Source of the DNA: Pascua guehoae
Lineage: Eukaryota > Basidiomycota > Tremellomycetes > Trichosporonales > Trichosporonaceae
Assembly: GCA_001600415.1 (NCBI GenBank)
Contig: BCJX01000005.1
Span: 1,362,260 to 1,426,259 of the forward strand
Reading direction: 5' to 3'
DNA length: 64,000 nt
Position numbers and translations under genes: made by a program. Numbering within the stretch: position 1 is the stretch's first letter; every line of letters begins with the position of its first letter. Below, in pieces: positions 46,301 through 58,867 of the stretch. The notes under the pieces were generated by a model that saw only the letters and a program-made list of their open reading frames with translations, did no database searches and had not been told where the DNA came from.

Positions 46301-47933
46301 CCAGACAAAGAATGTTGAGCTCACCGTTGTGACCGTCTTCCAGAACGACCCGCCCGGTCTGGTAGGTGACCCCTTCCGCATCAAGCAGGTGCTTCTCAAT
46401 CTGCTGTCCAACGCGGTCAAGTTTACGCCTCCGAGCAGCGGTTCCAAGCGCAGCGCACGTGTCACTGTCGAACGCACTTGGGAGGAACTGGACGATCATC
46501 GGATCCGGATATCCCTGACGGTGGCTGACACTGTAAGTCGTCCACGCGAGCAATGTGACGGAAACCTGCTGACAATCCGTCCAGGGTGTCGGCATTCCCG
46601 CGTCCAAAATGTGCAAGCTCTTCAAGAGCTTTTCCCAGGTTGATTCGTCTATCACGCGTTCCTATGGCGGCAGTGGCTTGGGTCTCGTCATTTCGCGCGA
46701 CCTTGCGCGCCTCCTCGGCGGTGACTGTACTGTCGAGTCCGAGTTTGGCAAGGGCTCCAAGTTTACTTTTACGTTCCTCGCGACGCGTGACCCTAATTGG
46801 AAGCCAACGGCGCTGCGTCGGTTTCCGACCCCGAAGCAGTGCTTTGTCCTCAGCCCGCAAGACATGGTCTGGGGCAGCCTGCTGAATGAGGACCTTGGCG
46901 TGTTCAACTGCGCGACGACACTTTTTACGGACAATGTCCACTTGGCCCTGGAAAAGGATCGACCTGGTGGCCTCAACTGCGGCGTCGCCTTTGATATCCT
47001 GCTTCTGGACGCCGCAAGCCTCGATCGCAATACCCTCAGCCGCATGAGTGCTCTCCAGCCAAAAGCCAAGGTAAGAGAGGGCCTGGAGCCGTGGCGTGAT
47101 CGAGATCGACCACTGACGTCAGTTCCTGTACGTCGCACGCGCGACCGAGATTGCTCGACAAATGAGCAGGCTGCAGATTCCGGTACGTTGCGCAGCCGGC
47201 TGTTGCTGTTTCACGCCCCGCCGATGTTGTGGCTGACGTACTCCACAGCGCGAATCCATTCTCTCGCGTCCCCTGAAATTCAAGTCTTTGCACGACACGG
47301 TCGTGCCGCCTGCTGCCGAGCCAGAGCGCAAGCCGTCGCCCACGGTCAAACCCGGGATTAACCGCGAGCTGGCAAAGGAGATGCCGCTCAACATTCTTGT
47401 CGTTGACGATTCGGCTGTCAATGTTGCCGTGTGCCGCCGCATCCTCGAGCTGTACGGCTACAACAATGCCGACGCTGCCGCCGACGGCATGCAGGCTGTT
47501 GAGGCAGCAGAGAAGAAGAAGTATGACATGATCCTCCTCGACCTCCAGATGCCAGGTGGGTAGAGGACTGTGGCGCGCCTACCCGTCTCTGTTGCTGACG
47601 CAGACGCAGTGCTCGATGGCTTTGACGCACTGGAGCGTATCCGCGACAGTCCACTCGCCGGCGACCCGTGCTGTGTCTCCCTGTCGGCCAACGTAGACAA
47701 GGTGAGTTGTGAAGGACGAGACCAAGTCGTCCTCCGTTACCCCTCTCGCCTCTCCCTCGCCCCCCCCCCTCGCCCCCCTCGCCCCTGCTCACACCCAGGC
47801 TACACAAGATAGATGCATCGAAGCGGGCTTTTTCAGTGTTCTCAGCAAACCAGTAGATATACCCCGTCTGGGCGAGATCATTTTCCAAGTGTATCACCAC
47901 CGCAAGGGCATGGTCCCGCATGGCCACCTTTAG
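40380..47933 (+). CDS. Hybrid histidine kinase with N-terminal pseudokinase, AAA-type ATPase, GAF and receiver domains
   Basis: Sensor kinase of the fungal multidomain class related to fission yeast Mak2/Mak3 (often called group X), which pass stress signals through a phosphorelay. My model has 21 exons and 2184 residues, with starts 40380, 40679, 40770, 42410, 42489, 42919, 43128, 43416, 43591, 43730, 44104, 44265, 44394, 45384, 45685, 46086, 46585, 47123, 47249, 47604 and 47799. Domains in order: kinase-like region (about 95-430) with the APE and DIYSWG motifs but no HRD Asp and no DFG; ATPase with Walker A GNSGNGKT near 459 and Walker B LILVIDD; helical repeat region; GAF domain (about 1472-1640); H-box CSHELRSP with H1664, N-box NLLSNAVKFT, G boxes DTGVGIP and GSGLGL; receiver with VVDD, phospho-acceptor D2103 and the KP lysine. 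Introns near 42188 (45 nt) and 45646 (39 nt) are multiples of three; I removed only the second. Exons 10-12 are the least certain. Confidence 0.88.
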
Positions 47934-50231
47934 ATGTAAATTAGCTACATAGACTGCATATCACTCATCATGCATCCGGTTTTTCGGGCCTGGGTTGGGG
48001 GTTGGTTAGGCTTTGAGTGTGCCGTGTGCAGTTGCGGGGTGCGGTGCGGGGTGCGGTGCGTGGTTGCATGTGCGGGGGGGGTTGCATGTGCGGGATAGAA
48101 CGAGTGCTAGACGAGCAACAGCCCATCATCTGGTCGTCAAGCACGACTCTTGAGGAAGAGCACAGACATGTTGTGACAATCTCAACCGAAACAGAGCCGG
48201 TTCAAACGTGACGTCGACGGGGTCTCCAGAACTACCAGAGTAACCTAGGCGGGGAAGCGGACCCAACCAGGTTGTCCGCAATGACCTCTAGGTACACCCA
48301 GAGCGCACTACCCCCACCGACGACGTGGGCCCGCCCTGACGCCGACCTAGCCACCGGGTTCATGATAGGACGCCGCCGAGGCACGCCCACAGTACCGTGT
48401 CGAGCAACATGCACGGGTAGGGGGGGGCAGGGGCCAGGCTGGCCGAGCCGGCGAGCTGTCCCGGTCCCGGTCTGCTGACCACGGTGTGGCGTGAACACGA
48501 GCTCGCTCGATAGTCGTCGTCCATGGTCGTGGCCGGTGGCCGATCGCCGTCTGATACACGGCCTGAGGACAGAGGACACGACGGATACTGACCGGGCACG
48601 GCCACAGGCCACCCATGCCCACCGACACCGACACTGGCAATCTAGGTGGCCACCGATGTAAACCCACGCCCTGGTATTCTCATCCCGGCGCCGCGTCGTA
48701 ATCGCGACTTATCTCGGCGCACAGAGGGACCCGACCAGACGGTGGAGAGAGCAGGCGATGGATTGTATTTCCGAAAGCACGTGGGGCCGACTCGGCCGTG
48801 AAACACCCTGTAAACCGGCCGGGCACGAGGCACGCGCGCGAGCACGCCAGTGGGCCCTGGATGGATGACTGATGGGCGTGGCGTCGTGTGGCGGACGAGG
48901 GGAATGACGACGTGGGCGGCGTACGTCGACGGCGCGAGATAACGAAAAGAATAAAAAAAAAAACCGGAAGGGGATGTGGGTGGTACAGTGCAGTGTTGCA
49001 GCCCGGGGCCGGGGTGCAGTACAATATGGGGGGATACCTCCTTTGTGGCGCTCGACGGTGGCGAGACAGTCGGGCGAGGTTGAGGTCGAGGTTTGTTGTG
49101 GTTATCGCGGCATTGCAGGACTGGTCCGGCGCCAGCCAAGATGGGGCGGCATGACATGTGCCCGGGGGACACTCCGAGCCGCAAGAAGCACCCCGTTGCC
49201 GGTCGGTACGGGTGACTCACGACACTCTTTGTCTCTGTCTCTGCCATCTCATGCCAGTTGGATTACAGTAGGATACAAGGATCTAGCGGACGGGAATCCC
49301 TATCTACATGACATTGGCCAGGGACTTGGACCCAAAGGCTGGACGCGGGACTGCGTAATCGCGCGCGGCCGCGGGGGGATCACGCTGGGACAGAGACCGA
49401 CTCGGCCCAGAGGCTGCCATCTGCCATCTGCCAGGCTGCAGGCTGCAGGCTGCCAGGCCGTGCAGCCAAGAAGCCTGCAAAGCTGAAAGCTGAACGAACG
49501 CACGCACGCGGACGGAAGCAAAAGTTTCAATTTGACCGGATGGGGTAATTAACGAGGCTCTGACCGGTGGCGCCTCAGATTGGTCCGAGTGGCGAATTTG
49601 ACCGGCTGGAGTCAAACTGTGTGACGTCTACGTCTGCCTTTTTTTTCTGCTGTACTATCTTGGGCGGGTGGCCTGTCTGTGCGGCCGGGGGGTGGTGGCG
49701 GCGGCCGCGGTGAACACCGAGGATGACGATGGTGAGCCGCGTACGTAGAGGGCGCTGGGCTGGGTAAGCATGAAGGGTCAGGGACGCTGGGTGTACAGAG
49801 GACCAAAGCCAGTCGATGGGGGGGTAGAGCGTGGCTTGGTCGCGAATGGCTGGTGCCTCGCCGCTCGGGGTTGGGGGCCGGGAAAGAAAAGAGAGGCTCG
49901 AAGCTCGAGGCTCGAGGCTCGAGGCTAGTGTCGGTGAATAGAGGAACAATCCGAGGGCGGACCGACGCCCACGGAGGTCGACGGACTGAGCGCCAGCCCG
50001 CTCTCTGGGGATGGATGAGCAAGACGCAAAGATGCAACTTTTAGGATGACGCATCCATACGAGACCAGGATGGGAGGACATAAAAGAACTCGACGGGGCG
50101 GTGTTGGGAGGACCAGAACAACACAACACCACATCACATCGAGCCTCGATCACTCGCATACCTCGAGCCCACATCCAACACCCGCCTCAGTTACTACCAC
50201 CCCCCCAACCCATTAATCACCACCGCCAACA
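47934..50231. other. Intergenic region
   Basis: About 2.3 kb with no supported gene. Holds a short A-rich tract at 48950-48963 and a GCTCGAG tandem run at 49893-49926. The last 150 nt contain an ATAAAAG element and a CA-rich leader for the next gene. Confidence 0.5.
50080..50086 (+). promoter_or_regulatory. TATA-like element of the tetraspan protein gene
   Basis: ATAAAAG lies 146 nt before the start codon at 50232. Confidence 0.4.
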
Positions 50232-50975
50232 ATGTTCGGCAAGGACAAGAACGCCAAGCGCGCCGAAGGTGAGTAGACCCAGCAACTCATAGCCGCCGAG
50301 GATGGTCGCTGACAGTCCCAGACGAGGCGCCCAAGGGCCGCATCGGTCTCCTCTTCTCGACCAAGCGCCAGATTTTCGTGCTGTGCTTCATGATCTTCTA
50401 CTGCGCCGTCGACGTCTCCCTCCTCGGTCTCATCTCGGAGCAGCTCCAGAAGTACGGCAACGAATGGACTAGCTACCCTGATGGACGGTACTACCACGCC
50501 ATCGGTCTTGGGTGAGTGTGAAGCCGCGCGCTGCAAACTCCCGATCTCGAGCTCGAGCTAACGCGCCAGCCTCTTCGCGACCATCTTCGGCCTCCTGTTC
50601 GGCGTCTTCCACGCCTTCCTCTCGCACCTGATCATGCTCTTCTGCATGTTCTCCTCGGGCGTCTTCTTTGGCACCGTCGCCGGTATCCTCTACTACACCC
50701 CCTTTGGCCACGGTCTCCAGTGCGGCAACCCCGTCGACCGCTTCCCGGCAAAGTACCAGCCGTTTGTCAGCGAGTGCTCGCGCATCACGGCCATCTCGGG
50801 TCTCGCGTGGGCCATGTTTGCCCTCTCGGTCATTGGCTTCTTCTTCTTCTTCTTTGACAAGTTCTCCATCGTCTCCCACCGCGACCACATTTACATCCCC
50901 TACGAGGCGCCCGTCAAGCCGCTCAAGATCGGCAACCACCACGACGAGGAGGCCGCCCCCAACGCCGAGTGGTAA
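50232..50975 (+). CDS. Tetraspan (MARVEL-like) membrane protein
   Basis: Small integral membrane protein of 210 residues; exons 50232-50268, 50322-50511 and 50570-50975. Four hydrophobic segments are visible: around IFVLCFMIFYCAVDVSLL, FATIFGLLFGVFHAFL, LIMLFCMFSSGVFFGTVAGILY and AMFALSVIGFFFFFF. The N- and C-termini are charged and likely cytosolic. The loop between segments three and four has two cysteines (CGNP and ECSR). The arrangement resembles fungal MARVEL/tetraspan proteins of the plasma membrane, but I do not recognise a named family, and function is unknown. Splice joins (G|AC and GG|C) preserve frame, and the strong C-ending codon bias suggests good expression. A TATA-like element lies 146 nt upstream. 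Confidence 0.88.
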
Positions 50976-52137
50976 TTGTGATACCCCGCGACTTGTCGGA
51001 GCACAGCCACACCCACCCTGCATTCTACAGCATCCACCATACATTCATGCTATATTATAATGAATCGCATTATTCCCTCTACTGTACTGTGCTCTGCCCA
51101 CCAGTTCTGGCTGCCACTCTTGTTTCTCTTTGCCCGATTATTCATATTCCTACTTTGCTGACCAAAACGCCATACACACACGCGCCTCGAATCTCCTCAC
51201 GTGCCTGCCTCGGACACTGCACGTCCCCCCGTGCCACAAATTTGCCACAAACTCTTCCCGCCACTTACGTCACTACCCCTGGTACCCCTTGCTTTCCATC
51301 CGTGCTCGGCCGTGCGTCCTGTTTCGACTACGACGACAATCCGCCTGCCCTGGACGCCGCCTGCCTCATGCCATGGCCCACCACCCCAACCAGACATACC
51401 ACAGACCCCAGCTTCCTCACGACACGGCAGACTCGGCCGCCGCCACACGTCCAGGTATGTGGTAAGCAGTGCTGAGCGCGAGATCTCGATGGCCCGATCA
51501 GATGCGCTCGTGGCTTTATTTGTTTGTTCGATATAAAAAGGCAAACTGGAACTGACTGGGCAGTATTGGCAGGTAACTTCGAAGGAATTAGGGTCTTGGA
51601 CGCCCGGCATGTAATCGGGCGAGGGGAGATGTCGCAATCTGCATGGCTTGCAGTGGCCACGCGACGACACCCGACTGTGACAAAAATGTTGATGTTAGGT
51701 GTAGGGATGCAGCTCTTGGCCTCTGCCGAGATTAGAGGCAGTGTCATCCTGCGCCCCTCACGAACCTTTTCCGAAGATTACTGGGAATCCAAGGTGCGAC
51801 GACGTGCAGCCCGTGGCTAAAAGTCCACATGCGACGGGGGGTGGGACTCCTTGCTGTACTAGGTCGGCACTCACGTGAGCAGCAGCAGCGTCGCGGCATG
51901 CCTCGGCCTGCGCCTGCCATGTCCCAAGCCACAGTACCGTGCTCAGCACTCCGCTTGCCTCACGCCTTCCTTCTACGCGACATGGAATTCAGATCAACGG
52001 AGGCAGCAAGGCAGTCCCCAGCCACACGTGGCTAGTCACGGCGCAACTGCCACTCTGGACACAAGTGGCACTGACATGTCCCGCCTAGAACCAACCCCGG
52101 GCGAACCGCCTCGCCTCTCCCGTTCCAAAAAGCATCA

Positions 52138-52175
52138 GCCCTCGTGGTGTGGTTATCACACTCTCTGAGGGTTCT
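52138..52175 (+). pseudogene. 5' half relic of the tRNA-Pro gene
   Basis: Matches the first part of the intact tRNA at 52299 from the acceptor stem through the anticodon arm: GCCCTCGTGGTGT, then GGTTATCACACTCTCTGAGGG. Three bases are missing from the D-loop and there are several substitutions, including in the anticodon loop. No matching T-arm follows nearby, so it is not functional. Confidence 0.75.
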
Positions 52176-52298
52176 GTTCAGTCCCAAGCTAGTTCTTCCT
52201 CATTGGGAGCGAGTGTTGTGATTGTACAGCCAACTGCCTCACCACAAGCTTATCCGTGGCTGGACCCGAAACTTGTGCCCAAAGTCATTACGTAAGGC

Positions 52299-52398
52299 GC
52301 TCTCGTGGTGTAGTGGTTATCATACTCTCTTAGGGTTGTCATCAATCTTACGCCTCGAGCAGTGGGAGTGGGCCTGGGTTCGAATCCCAGCGAGGGCC
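52299..52398 (+). tRNA. tRNA-Pro (anticodon AGG) with a 27-nt intron
   Basis: Folds as a complete tRNA. The acceptor stem GCTCTCG pairs with CGAGGGC (one G-U). The D-arm follows with AGTGGTTA in the loop. The anticodon stem is CTCTC paired with GGGAG (one G-U), with loop TT-AGG-G. The T-arm is CTGGG-TTCGAAT-CCCAG, and the discriminator base is C. Anticodon AGG is at 52332-52334 and G37 at 52335. The intron, 52336-52362, starts in the standard place one base after the anticodon. A short T run follows at 52404. The AGG anticodon (read as inosine) decodes CCU and CCC Pro codons. Confidence 0.93.
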
Positions 52399-52403
52399 TT
52401 GCC

Positions 52404-52408
52404 TTTTT
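52404..52408 (+). terminator. RNA polymerase III terminator (T5)
   Basis: Five T residues on the plus strand beginning six bases after the tRNA 3' end. Confidence 0.7.
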
Positions 52409-52715
52409 GGCCTGTGCTGTTGTGTGCCTGCCGACACAGACTGCATGCAGCCTCGAAGTTCGAGTGGTGATCGGTGCGGGGCCAATTGTCCCAGGCGCCA
52501 CACACGCCCGCTCAGGCTCGGCATCGTCAGGTGCTGCACCTCGACTTCGCTCAAACTGCGCCGGCGCAGCTCCTGACTTGCTGTAGCGATGATGCACAAC
52601 TTGGCCCAGAGGGGTGCATGGGCATGCAGAACATGCTGGTGTGCTCGAATCTCTACCGGAACCAGTTTACGAAAACACGCAGGTGGCCTGGCGGCCAACC
52701 GTGCGTTATCGTAAA

Positions 52716-52748
52716 GTGGGCCACGGTTCGAATGCGGGCGAAGGGCCT
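52716..52748 (+). pseudogene. 3' half relic resembling the tRNA-Pro gene
   Basis: GTGGGCC, then CGGTTCGAAT, then CGAAGGGCCT, in the same order and spacing as the variable loop, T-arm and acceptor 3' strand of the tRNA at 52299. The T-stem no longer pairs, and there is no 5' half immediately upstream. Confidence 0.55.
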
Positions 52749-53528
52749 GGGCTCATGAGCTCTCTTTTATTGTCAGACGCGCTGACAAGGGCTGCTTGCG
52801 GGTTAGATGTCTATAGGGACGGCCGCTTCGCACGCAACCAGGCGACGAGGTCGGGGGGTGGTGGGCGTTTGAACGAACACGTCGACGTTTTGTACGCGTT
52901 TGCATGTGCTGACACGACGAAGTAACCAGGCGTTCCCTTCTGTACCCCACCCATGTTCCAAGGCGCAGCGCAGGCGAGGACGCAGTGCTGCTCACGGACG
53001 CTAATCCCACACAACACACCCGTCTACAGGGTCGTGTTCGAACTTGCAACCTGATACAGTACAGACTGTGATGAGGCGCAGGGACGCCGAGGCGTGTGCG
53101 GCCGGTGGGGCGGTTTACTCAGTCGCAACCGGTTCCACTGGATGACCTTTACAGAATCTGCCAAAACGGCTCGTGATGGGAGCAGGGCAACATTATCTCT
53201 CTGTGCAGGGCGTGTAACCCTAGCCGAGGTGAAGCCGCATGCCTTGGTATCCCTGCGCTGTGCCCATCACGAGCCATTTTGTCAGAGTCTGCATGCCAGG
53301 CTGCGCATCCAGGGGAAGCAACGTGGATGGCGCCGTCTTGCGAAGACCTTGCGGCTGGAATGCCCTACTTGTTCAAGTTCAGCGCTTGTCCGGAAGTCGT
53401 TTCGGCGAAAGAGACATGGTCGCTAGTCCCAGAGGACGTGTCACGCCATGGCGATTCTGCCGTGTTTCCTGCCACTGCACCGAATTGTTGGTCGTGCAGG
53501 AAAAGGGGGTCGGGCGAGTTGGACAATA

Positions 53529-53605
53529 CGAGCTGGGGACAGGGAGCTGGACAAGGCGAGGGCAAGCTAGGAACAGGGAGCTGGACAAGGCGAGGGCGAG
53601 CTTGG
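53529..53605 (+). repeat. Twofold tandem repeat, unit about 36 nt
   Basis: Two adjacent copies of CAGGGAGCTGGACAAGGCGA with similar flanks. No coding context. Confidence 0.85.
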
Positions 53606-56600
53606 GCGAAGCGGGCCGGAACAGAGGGGCCCAGCACAAACCTGCCACCGTGGACGAGGACTGTGCACATATTGCACGGCTGGGGCTGGCCAACGCCTAT
53701 CCGACCTCACTGTGAGCGACTCGGCCAAAGTGAACGTCGCGACGCCAGCATGCTGTTTCTCTCCAGCCTGCGAGTTGGGGCCAAGCATGTTGGAGACCCA
53801 ATGGACAAGGGCGGGCCTGGCATTGTGGACGTGACTCGGCTCTTCTTGATGCATGCCTCTGGTCCCCAGTCGGCCTTGTCGTTGGCGAGAGGAGACGCGA
53901 GGGGAAAGCAACCAGCTTTGGGTTCCGCTTGACCATACTGGGAAGGCTGACGAGGGGTGGATGAGTTCTGAGCGCGACTGGGCACCGGGGGTTTTATGAA
54001 CTGCATGGGGATGGAAAGGCCTGTGACAGGCCGAGCATCAAAGTGAATGAGGCTGCTGCTGTTCCGGTCGGGGTATTGTGCCGCATTAGCATTGTCTTGA
54101 GTAGCCTGCGCAGCCCTCCCTGCTACATCCCAAGCACGTGGTTATCGGCCATCGACCGACTCAGCAAACTGGGTGCGATAGGGAGCTCGTTGGGCGAGAC
54201 CCTGTGAGGCGGCCTGATACGTTCCGTGTCACCGGGGTGTCACTCGTAGTCTGCCAGGGTGGGACACACGCCACTTTACGGAGCGGGGGGAGGGTGAGGG
54301 GTTGACGTTGTCCTGGACGTGCGTTTAGAGTGGCTTGGAATAGGGGTTGTTGACTGGGAGGAAGTGCACCTAACCACCCAATCTGAGGGGTCGGGTCACT
54401 TGGACAAACTTTACCCAAGCACCATGAGTCTTGCCTTCCATGCATACTTGTTGGTGGCGTCCCGGAACGGCCGTTAGGAATGGCCTCGAGGGCTATGTCA
54501 ACTTGGACCAACTTCACCCACCGTGAGCCTCCACATTCGATGTATACTGTAGTTTGTTTAGTGCCGAATTCTCGACCGTGAGGTTCTTGCAGTCTTGGGG
54601 TCAGTTACATTGAAGCAAACCGACCAACGGACCGCAGGACACTTCAATCACTGACATGGTTAGGTCTTTACGAGGACAGGACCGTCCTTGGGTCATGTTC
54701 CGACACTCCAGCGCGACCGCTGACGTTGGTCGCGTTCAGAACCCCGACACCGGTCCATACACTGTCCGACCAAAAGGTCGGTCGGTGGAGCGGGGTGGCC
54801 CAGAGCGACGACTCTCCACACGCATCTCAACACCGAACCCTGCGTCGTTTGTCCGACCACTTTGTCGGAGGTTGGCATGGTATGCGGAACTTGACCTCCG
54901 TCCATCGCTCGTCCAGCACATACCAGCGACGCGGAAAGGCTGGGCGCCACACTCTCATGAATAGACGCGTCGCAGGTCCGCACACCACGGCCGTTACATT
55001 CAGTGACGAGTAACGCTACGCCGACGACGCGGCGCCGCGCGGTGCGTTGCGGGCTAACCGCGCTGCTGGGTGGTGAGACTTTCCGCTCTCGGGCACCCAT
55101 GTGGGGGAACCGTCAGGGACACCGGGGTCCAGCCCGCTCATGGGTCGTTGTGCATGTTCTGTGTTGGATGCTTCGGGAGAATGGCAGCGGGTCGTCGACG
55201 AGCGCGTCGTGCGGTGGCGCTGGTGGTGCTGATGGTGATGGACAAAGTATCATGCAAACCGGTAGTGGTTTGCTAAGATCTGTTTGTTATTGGATTGCAG
55301 CCATGCAAGGAGACGAAACTCTCAAACGCGCGACGTGTGCCTGCCTGCCTGTCTGCGGAGCCATGTTTCCCCGTGGCGCGGGCGCCATGGCGTCACATGC
55401 GAATGTCAATACGATACGGAAAGGGCTGGGCCGGAGTGGGCGTTTCTGGCGTGCGACGGCGTGAGCCACGCCACTCCGAATCGGTGGTGCCGCAACCCAG
55501 GAGGTTAGTCGCCACGAATATTGTTGTTGTCGTCGTCGATCGTCATCCCTCGCGTGCAGTGGCGTGATGCATCACCTAGTTCGTTCGTAGAGACCGAAAA
55601 AATGAATTGATTCCGTCGCCGCCGCCATCCACATGCATTCACAACATTGCTACCCGCTGCGTGCTCGATGTATTCCGCATTACGGGCGGGCGGACCTTGG
55701 AGAGGAACGTGGCACTGTGGGATTGTGGATGTGTATTATTTATGGGATCTGGGATGCACAGTATCGGTATGCTGTCCAGGCCTAGCTTAGCCGAGGGAGG
55801 AGCGAGTTTTGCGAGGACAAAAGGCACAGCGTTGATATTCCAATCAAGCAACAACTAGCCGATCTTGTTCGGAATTGACAAAAGACAAAAAGAGGTCAGC
55901 TGGACAATCCTTGGGAGCATGTTGCATGGCCACTCTACGCTCTTCTACCACGCGCTCGAACTGGATGCGATGCATGCGATGTGCTCTGTGAGGTCATTCT
56001 AGTCCAAATTTTGTTCTGCATGCATCGCCGCGGGTGGTGGCGCCGAGGCAGGTCTCACTCTCCTACCACTGTAGGTGGAGGGGGAGATTAGACGGGGGAT
56101 TTGTGTCTATAATTGTAGCGGGCTAGTCGGTTAATTATTCCTCTAATAGCATAGGGGGGGGGGTGGACCCTGAGTGGCAAGCCAAGTACTCCGCCCCCGG
56201 GGAATCCGAATATCCCACCCCACAGCCTCCGGCATGTGCACACTCTGTGCGGCCGCGGCCGCCTGCCGCCTGGCGCGCGCTCCCTGCCCTGGGGTCCTTT
56301 GGCGGCAAACAATCTTTTGGGTCAAATTGACTTTTCCCCACACGCCGCCGCCGCCAATATACAGTACGCCAGCCAGGCAGGCAGGCGCCAAGGGGGGCAG
56401 GGAACAGGGGCGACAACGGGGCGGGGCGGGGCGGGTGGTTGCAGCGTAAGCCATTCCGAACATGACCATCTGTGCGCAGATCATTACGAGTAGTACTCCG
56501 CTCTCTTGTTTCCACATCTCTCCACCATCTACCATCTCCGCACCTTGCTTGGCCCAGACTCAACCACTATTGCACACCGCCATTGCCCTTCAGCGTGTCT

Positions 56601-56646
56601 TTTTGACAACATCCACTTCACCACTTCACCACTCTTTTCCTCGTCC

Positions 56647-58480
56647 ATGGACACTTCCACTCCCCCACAAGCAACACTCGCTCCACGACCCGCGACTCCT
56701 CGGACGACTGCGCCACCACCGCACCCCGCCTCCACACTATCCGACACGGGCCCAGACGCGTCGCCGCTCCACCCGTCCATCTCATTTCTATCGTCGGCGA
56801 CTACGAGCAGCAGTAGCCAGTCGTCGACCTCGACCTCTTCATCCCCCATCAAGACCATGAACCCAACTGCCAACGGCTCATCGTCGACGCTCACCACTGC
56901 CCCACAACAGGCCGCCTTGGGGACCATGTCTGCGTCCGCCCCAGGCCCCGCACCAACAGCGGCCCCGCACGCCGACCCGCTCAGAAGACGGCGCGGCGTC
57001 GTCGGCTGGATCCAACATGCCGTCCTCAACACGCCCCCATCATTCTACGCCATGACCATGGGTACTGGCATTACATCCATTCTCCTCTACAAGTTTCCAT
57101 ACAACGCATACTGGCTCCGCGTACTCGGCATCATTGTCTTTGTGATCAATGTCGTCCTCTACAGCGTCCTCTCCATTCTCACCATTGCGCGATACGTCTT
57201 CTTCCGCGGCGTGTTTGGCATTGTCGCCAAGCACAATGTCGCCGGTTTCTTCTGGGGTTGCGCACCCATGGGTTTCACGACGATTGTGGTAAGTCTTGGC
57301 TTCGTTCGGCCTCATCTCTGCAGTGTGCAGCCTTTGCTAACTGCTCAGAACATGATGGCGTTCGTCTTGGTACCGTCGTGGAACGGCCCATGGGCTGGCA
57401 TCACGTTTGGTTTCTGGTGGTTCAACGTTGTCACATCCATTCTCGTCAACTTTGGCATGGTGTTCACTCTGTAAGTCGCATCCGACTCGCGCTGGTCGTG
57501 TGCAACCCACTTACACACCCAGGTTCACCCGTCAGTCTCAGACGGCGACGTCGTTTGCGCCAACCATCCTCCTCCCGATTGTCACATCGGTCGTCGCGGC
57601 CGCATCAGGCGCGCTCGTCTCCGAGACCCTCATGCCTATCAACCTGGGCCTGGCGCGATCCACCCTTATCGTCTCGTTTGTCGTGTGGGGCACTGGTGTC
57701 CCGGTGGCCATGATGGTCGTCGCCCTCCTCATCTACCGCTTTGCGCTCGGTGGGCCCCCAGGTTCCATGGCGCTCGCATCCGTCTTCCTCCCCCTCGGAC
57801 CGATGGGCCAGGGAAGCTACGGTATCATCAACCTCGGTGCAAGCGTCCGTCGCTTGGCATACGAGTACGACTATCCCTTCATCCCAGGAATGACCGACGC
57901 GATGGGCGCCAAGTACGTCGCAGACGGCATCTACGCCGGTTGCCTCATCACGGGTCTCATCATGTGGGGTCTTGCCCTCATGTGGTACACGCTCGGAGCG
58001 TTCATGTTCATCGACGGCGTCCGCAAGGACTGGCGTCTCCTGGCTCCCGGCAAGTTTAGCGTCGGCCTCTGGGCACTCACTTTCCCCATCGGGTGAGTTC
58101 AATCATACCCTTGTGGAAAACGCCACTAACCATACAGCGTCTTTGCAACCTCGACCATTTCCCTCGCATCCGAGCTCAAGTCGCCGGCGTTCAAGGTCCT
58201 TGCCGCGTTCGTCTCGGCCCAGGTCATCTTTCACTGGGTCATCGTGTCCTTTTTGACGATTGCAAAGCTCTTCCGCCAGGAACTCTTTGCGGCGCCAGAA
58301 CTGCTCGACCTCGACGACGGCGCCGTCACCAAGCGCTACAACCTGCACCGAGGACAAGGGGATTTGGCGCAGGATATCGAGGCCGCGTACGGTGCGCCAG
58401 AACCTTCTGTGCACCAGTCGTCCGGAGGAACAGTGACGCCGTCAAGTCATGCCGGCTTGACGACAACCGAGAAGCGGTAG
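56647..58480 (+). CDS. SSU1: SSU1-like sulfite/anion efflux transporter (TDT family)
   Basis: Integral plasma-membrane exporter of the tellurite-resistance/dicarboxylate transporter family; the fungal SSU1 branch pumps out sulfite. Exons 56647-57288, 57349-57470, 57523-58092 and 58138-58480; 558 residues, longer than baker's yeast SSU1 (458) because of a Ser/Thr/Pro-rich N-terminal tail of about 115 residues. The membrane part starts at NTPPSFYAMTMGTGI, the SSU1-type signature, continues through FPYNAYWLRVLG and FFWGCAPMGFTTI, and has the conserved LGPMGQGSYGI and FSVGLWALTFPIG. About ten hydrophobic segments can be counted. The closely related malate permeases share the fold, so substrate is inferred. 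Start: the in-frame ATG MDTSTPP was preferred over an upstream in-frame ATG at 56506 that lies in a CT-rich leader. Confidence 0.88.
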
Positions 58481-58867
58481 AAGACCACGAACTTTTCATT
58501 CACACACTGCATAGCATTGGACACCAGCATTTTGAAATCATCACAAGAGGTTAGAACTAGCATGGGTAATAGATATTTTGGATGTTGTGCATGCACTTAC
58601 TTGAACACGTACAATGGAGCGGCGGCGATCCATGTCAGCTGTGTCTGGTATAGCATCATTCGGCAGCATAGACCAAGATGATACAACACGACCTCGAGGC
58701 AGAATGGAGACGTCGTGTATTTGACCTTCAAGCCTATCGCCAAAGCTGTGTACGAGCTGCATCAGGGAACAGGTTACGCTTTCATAACATATGCCATAGG
58801 AAGGAATCGTAATATAAGCAATCCACCCAGGTCACCTGCTCCTTGTACTTGCGCTACTCTAACATAT
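58481..58867. other. Convergent intergenic region between two transporter genes
   Basis: 387 nt between the stop codons of the SSU1-like and MFS genes. No gene; presumably 3' UTRs and terminators of both. Confidence 0.6.

Larger units (their letters stand above)
50976..56646. other. Gene-poor region, 5.7 kb
   Basis: Contains only the tRNA-Pro gene and two tRNA relics near 52.1-52.8 kb. A twofold tandem repeat lies at 53529-53605. The many open frames of 60-220 codons overlap on both strands and lack domains, introns or good starts. Codon use is unlike the neighbouring genes. I see no transposase, integrase or reverse transcriptase. Confidence 0.55.

Noticed and set aside
53015..53060. Minus-strand TTCGAAC loop suggestive of a tRNA T-arm
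   Set aside because: Flanking five-base stems do not pair and no D-arm or acceptor stem could be placed.
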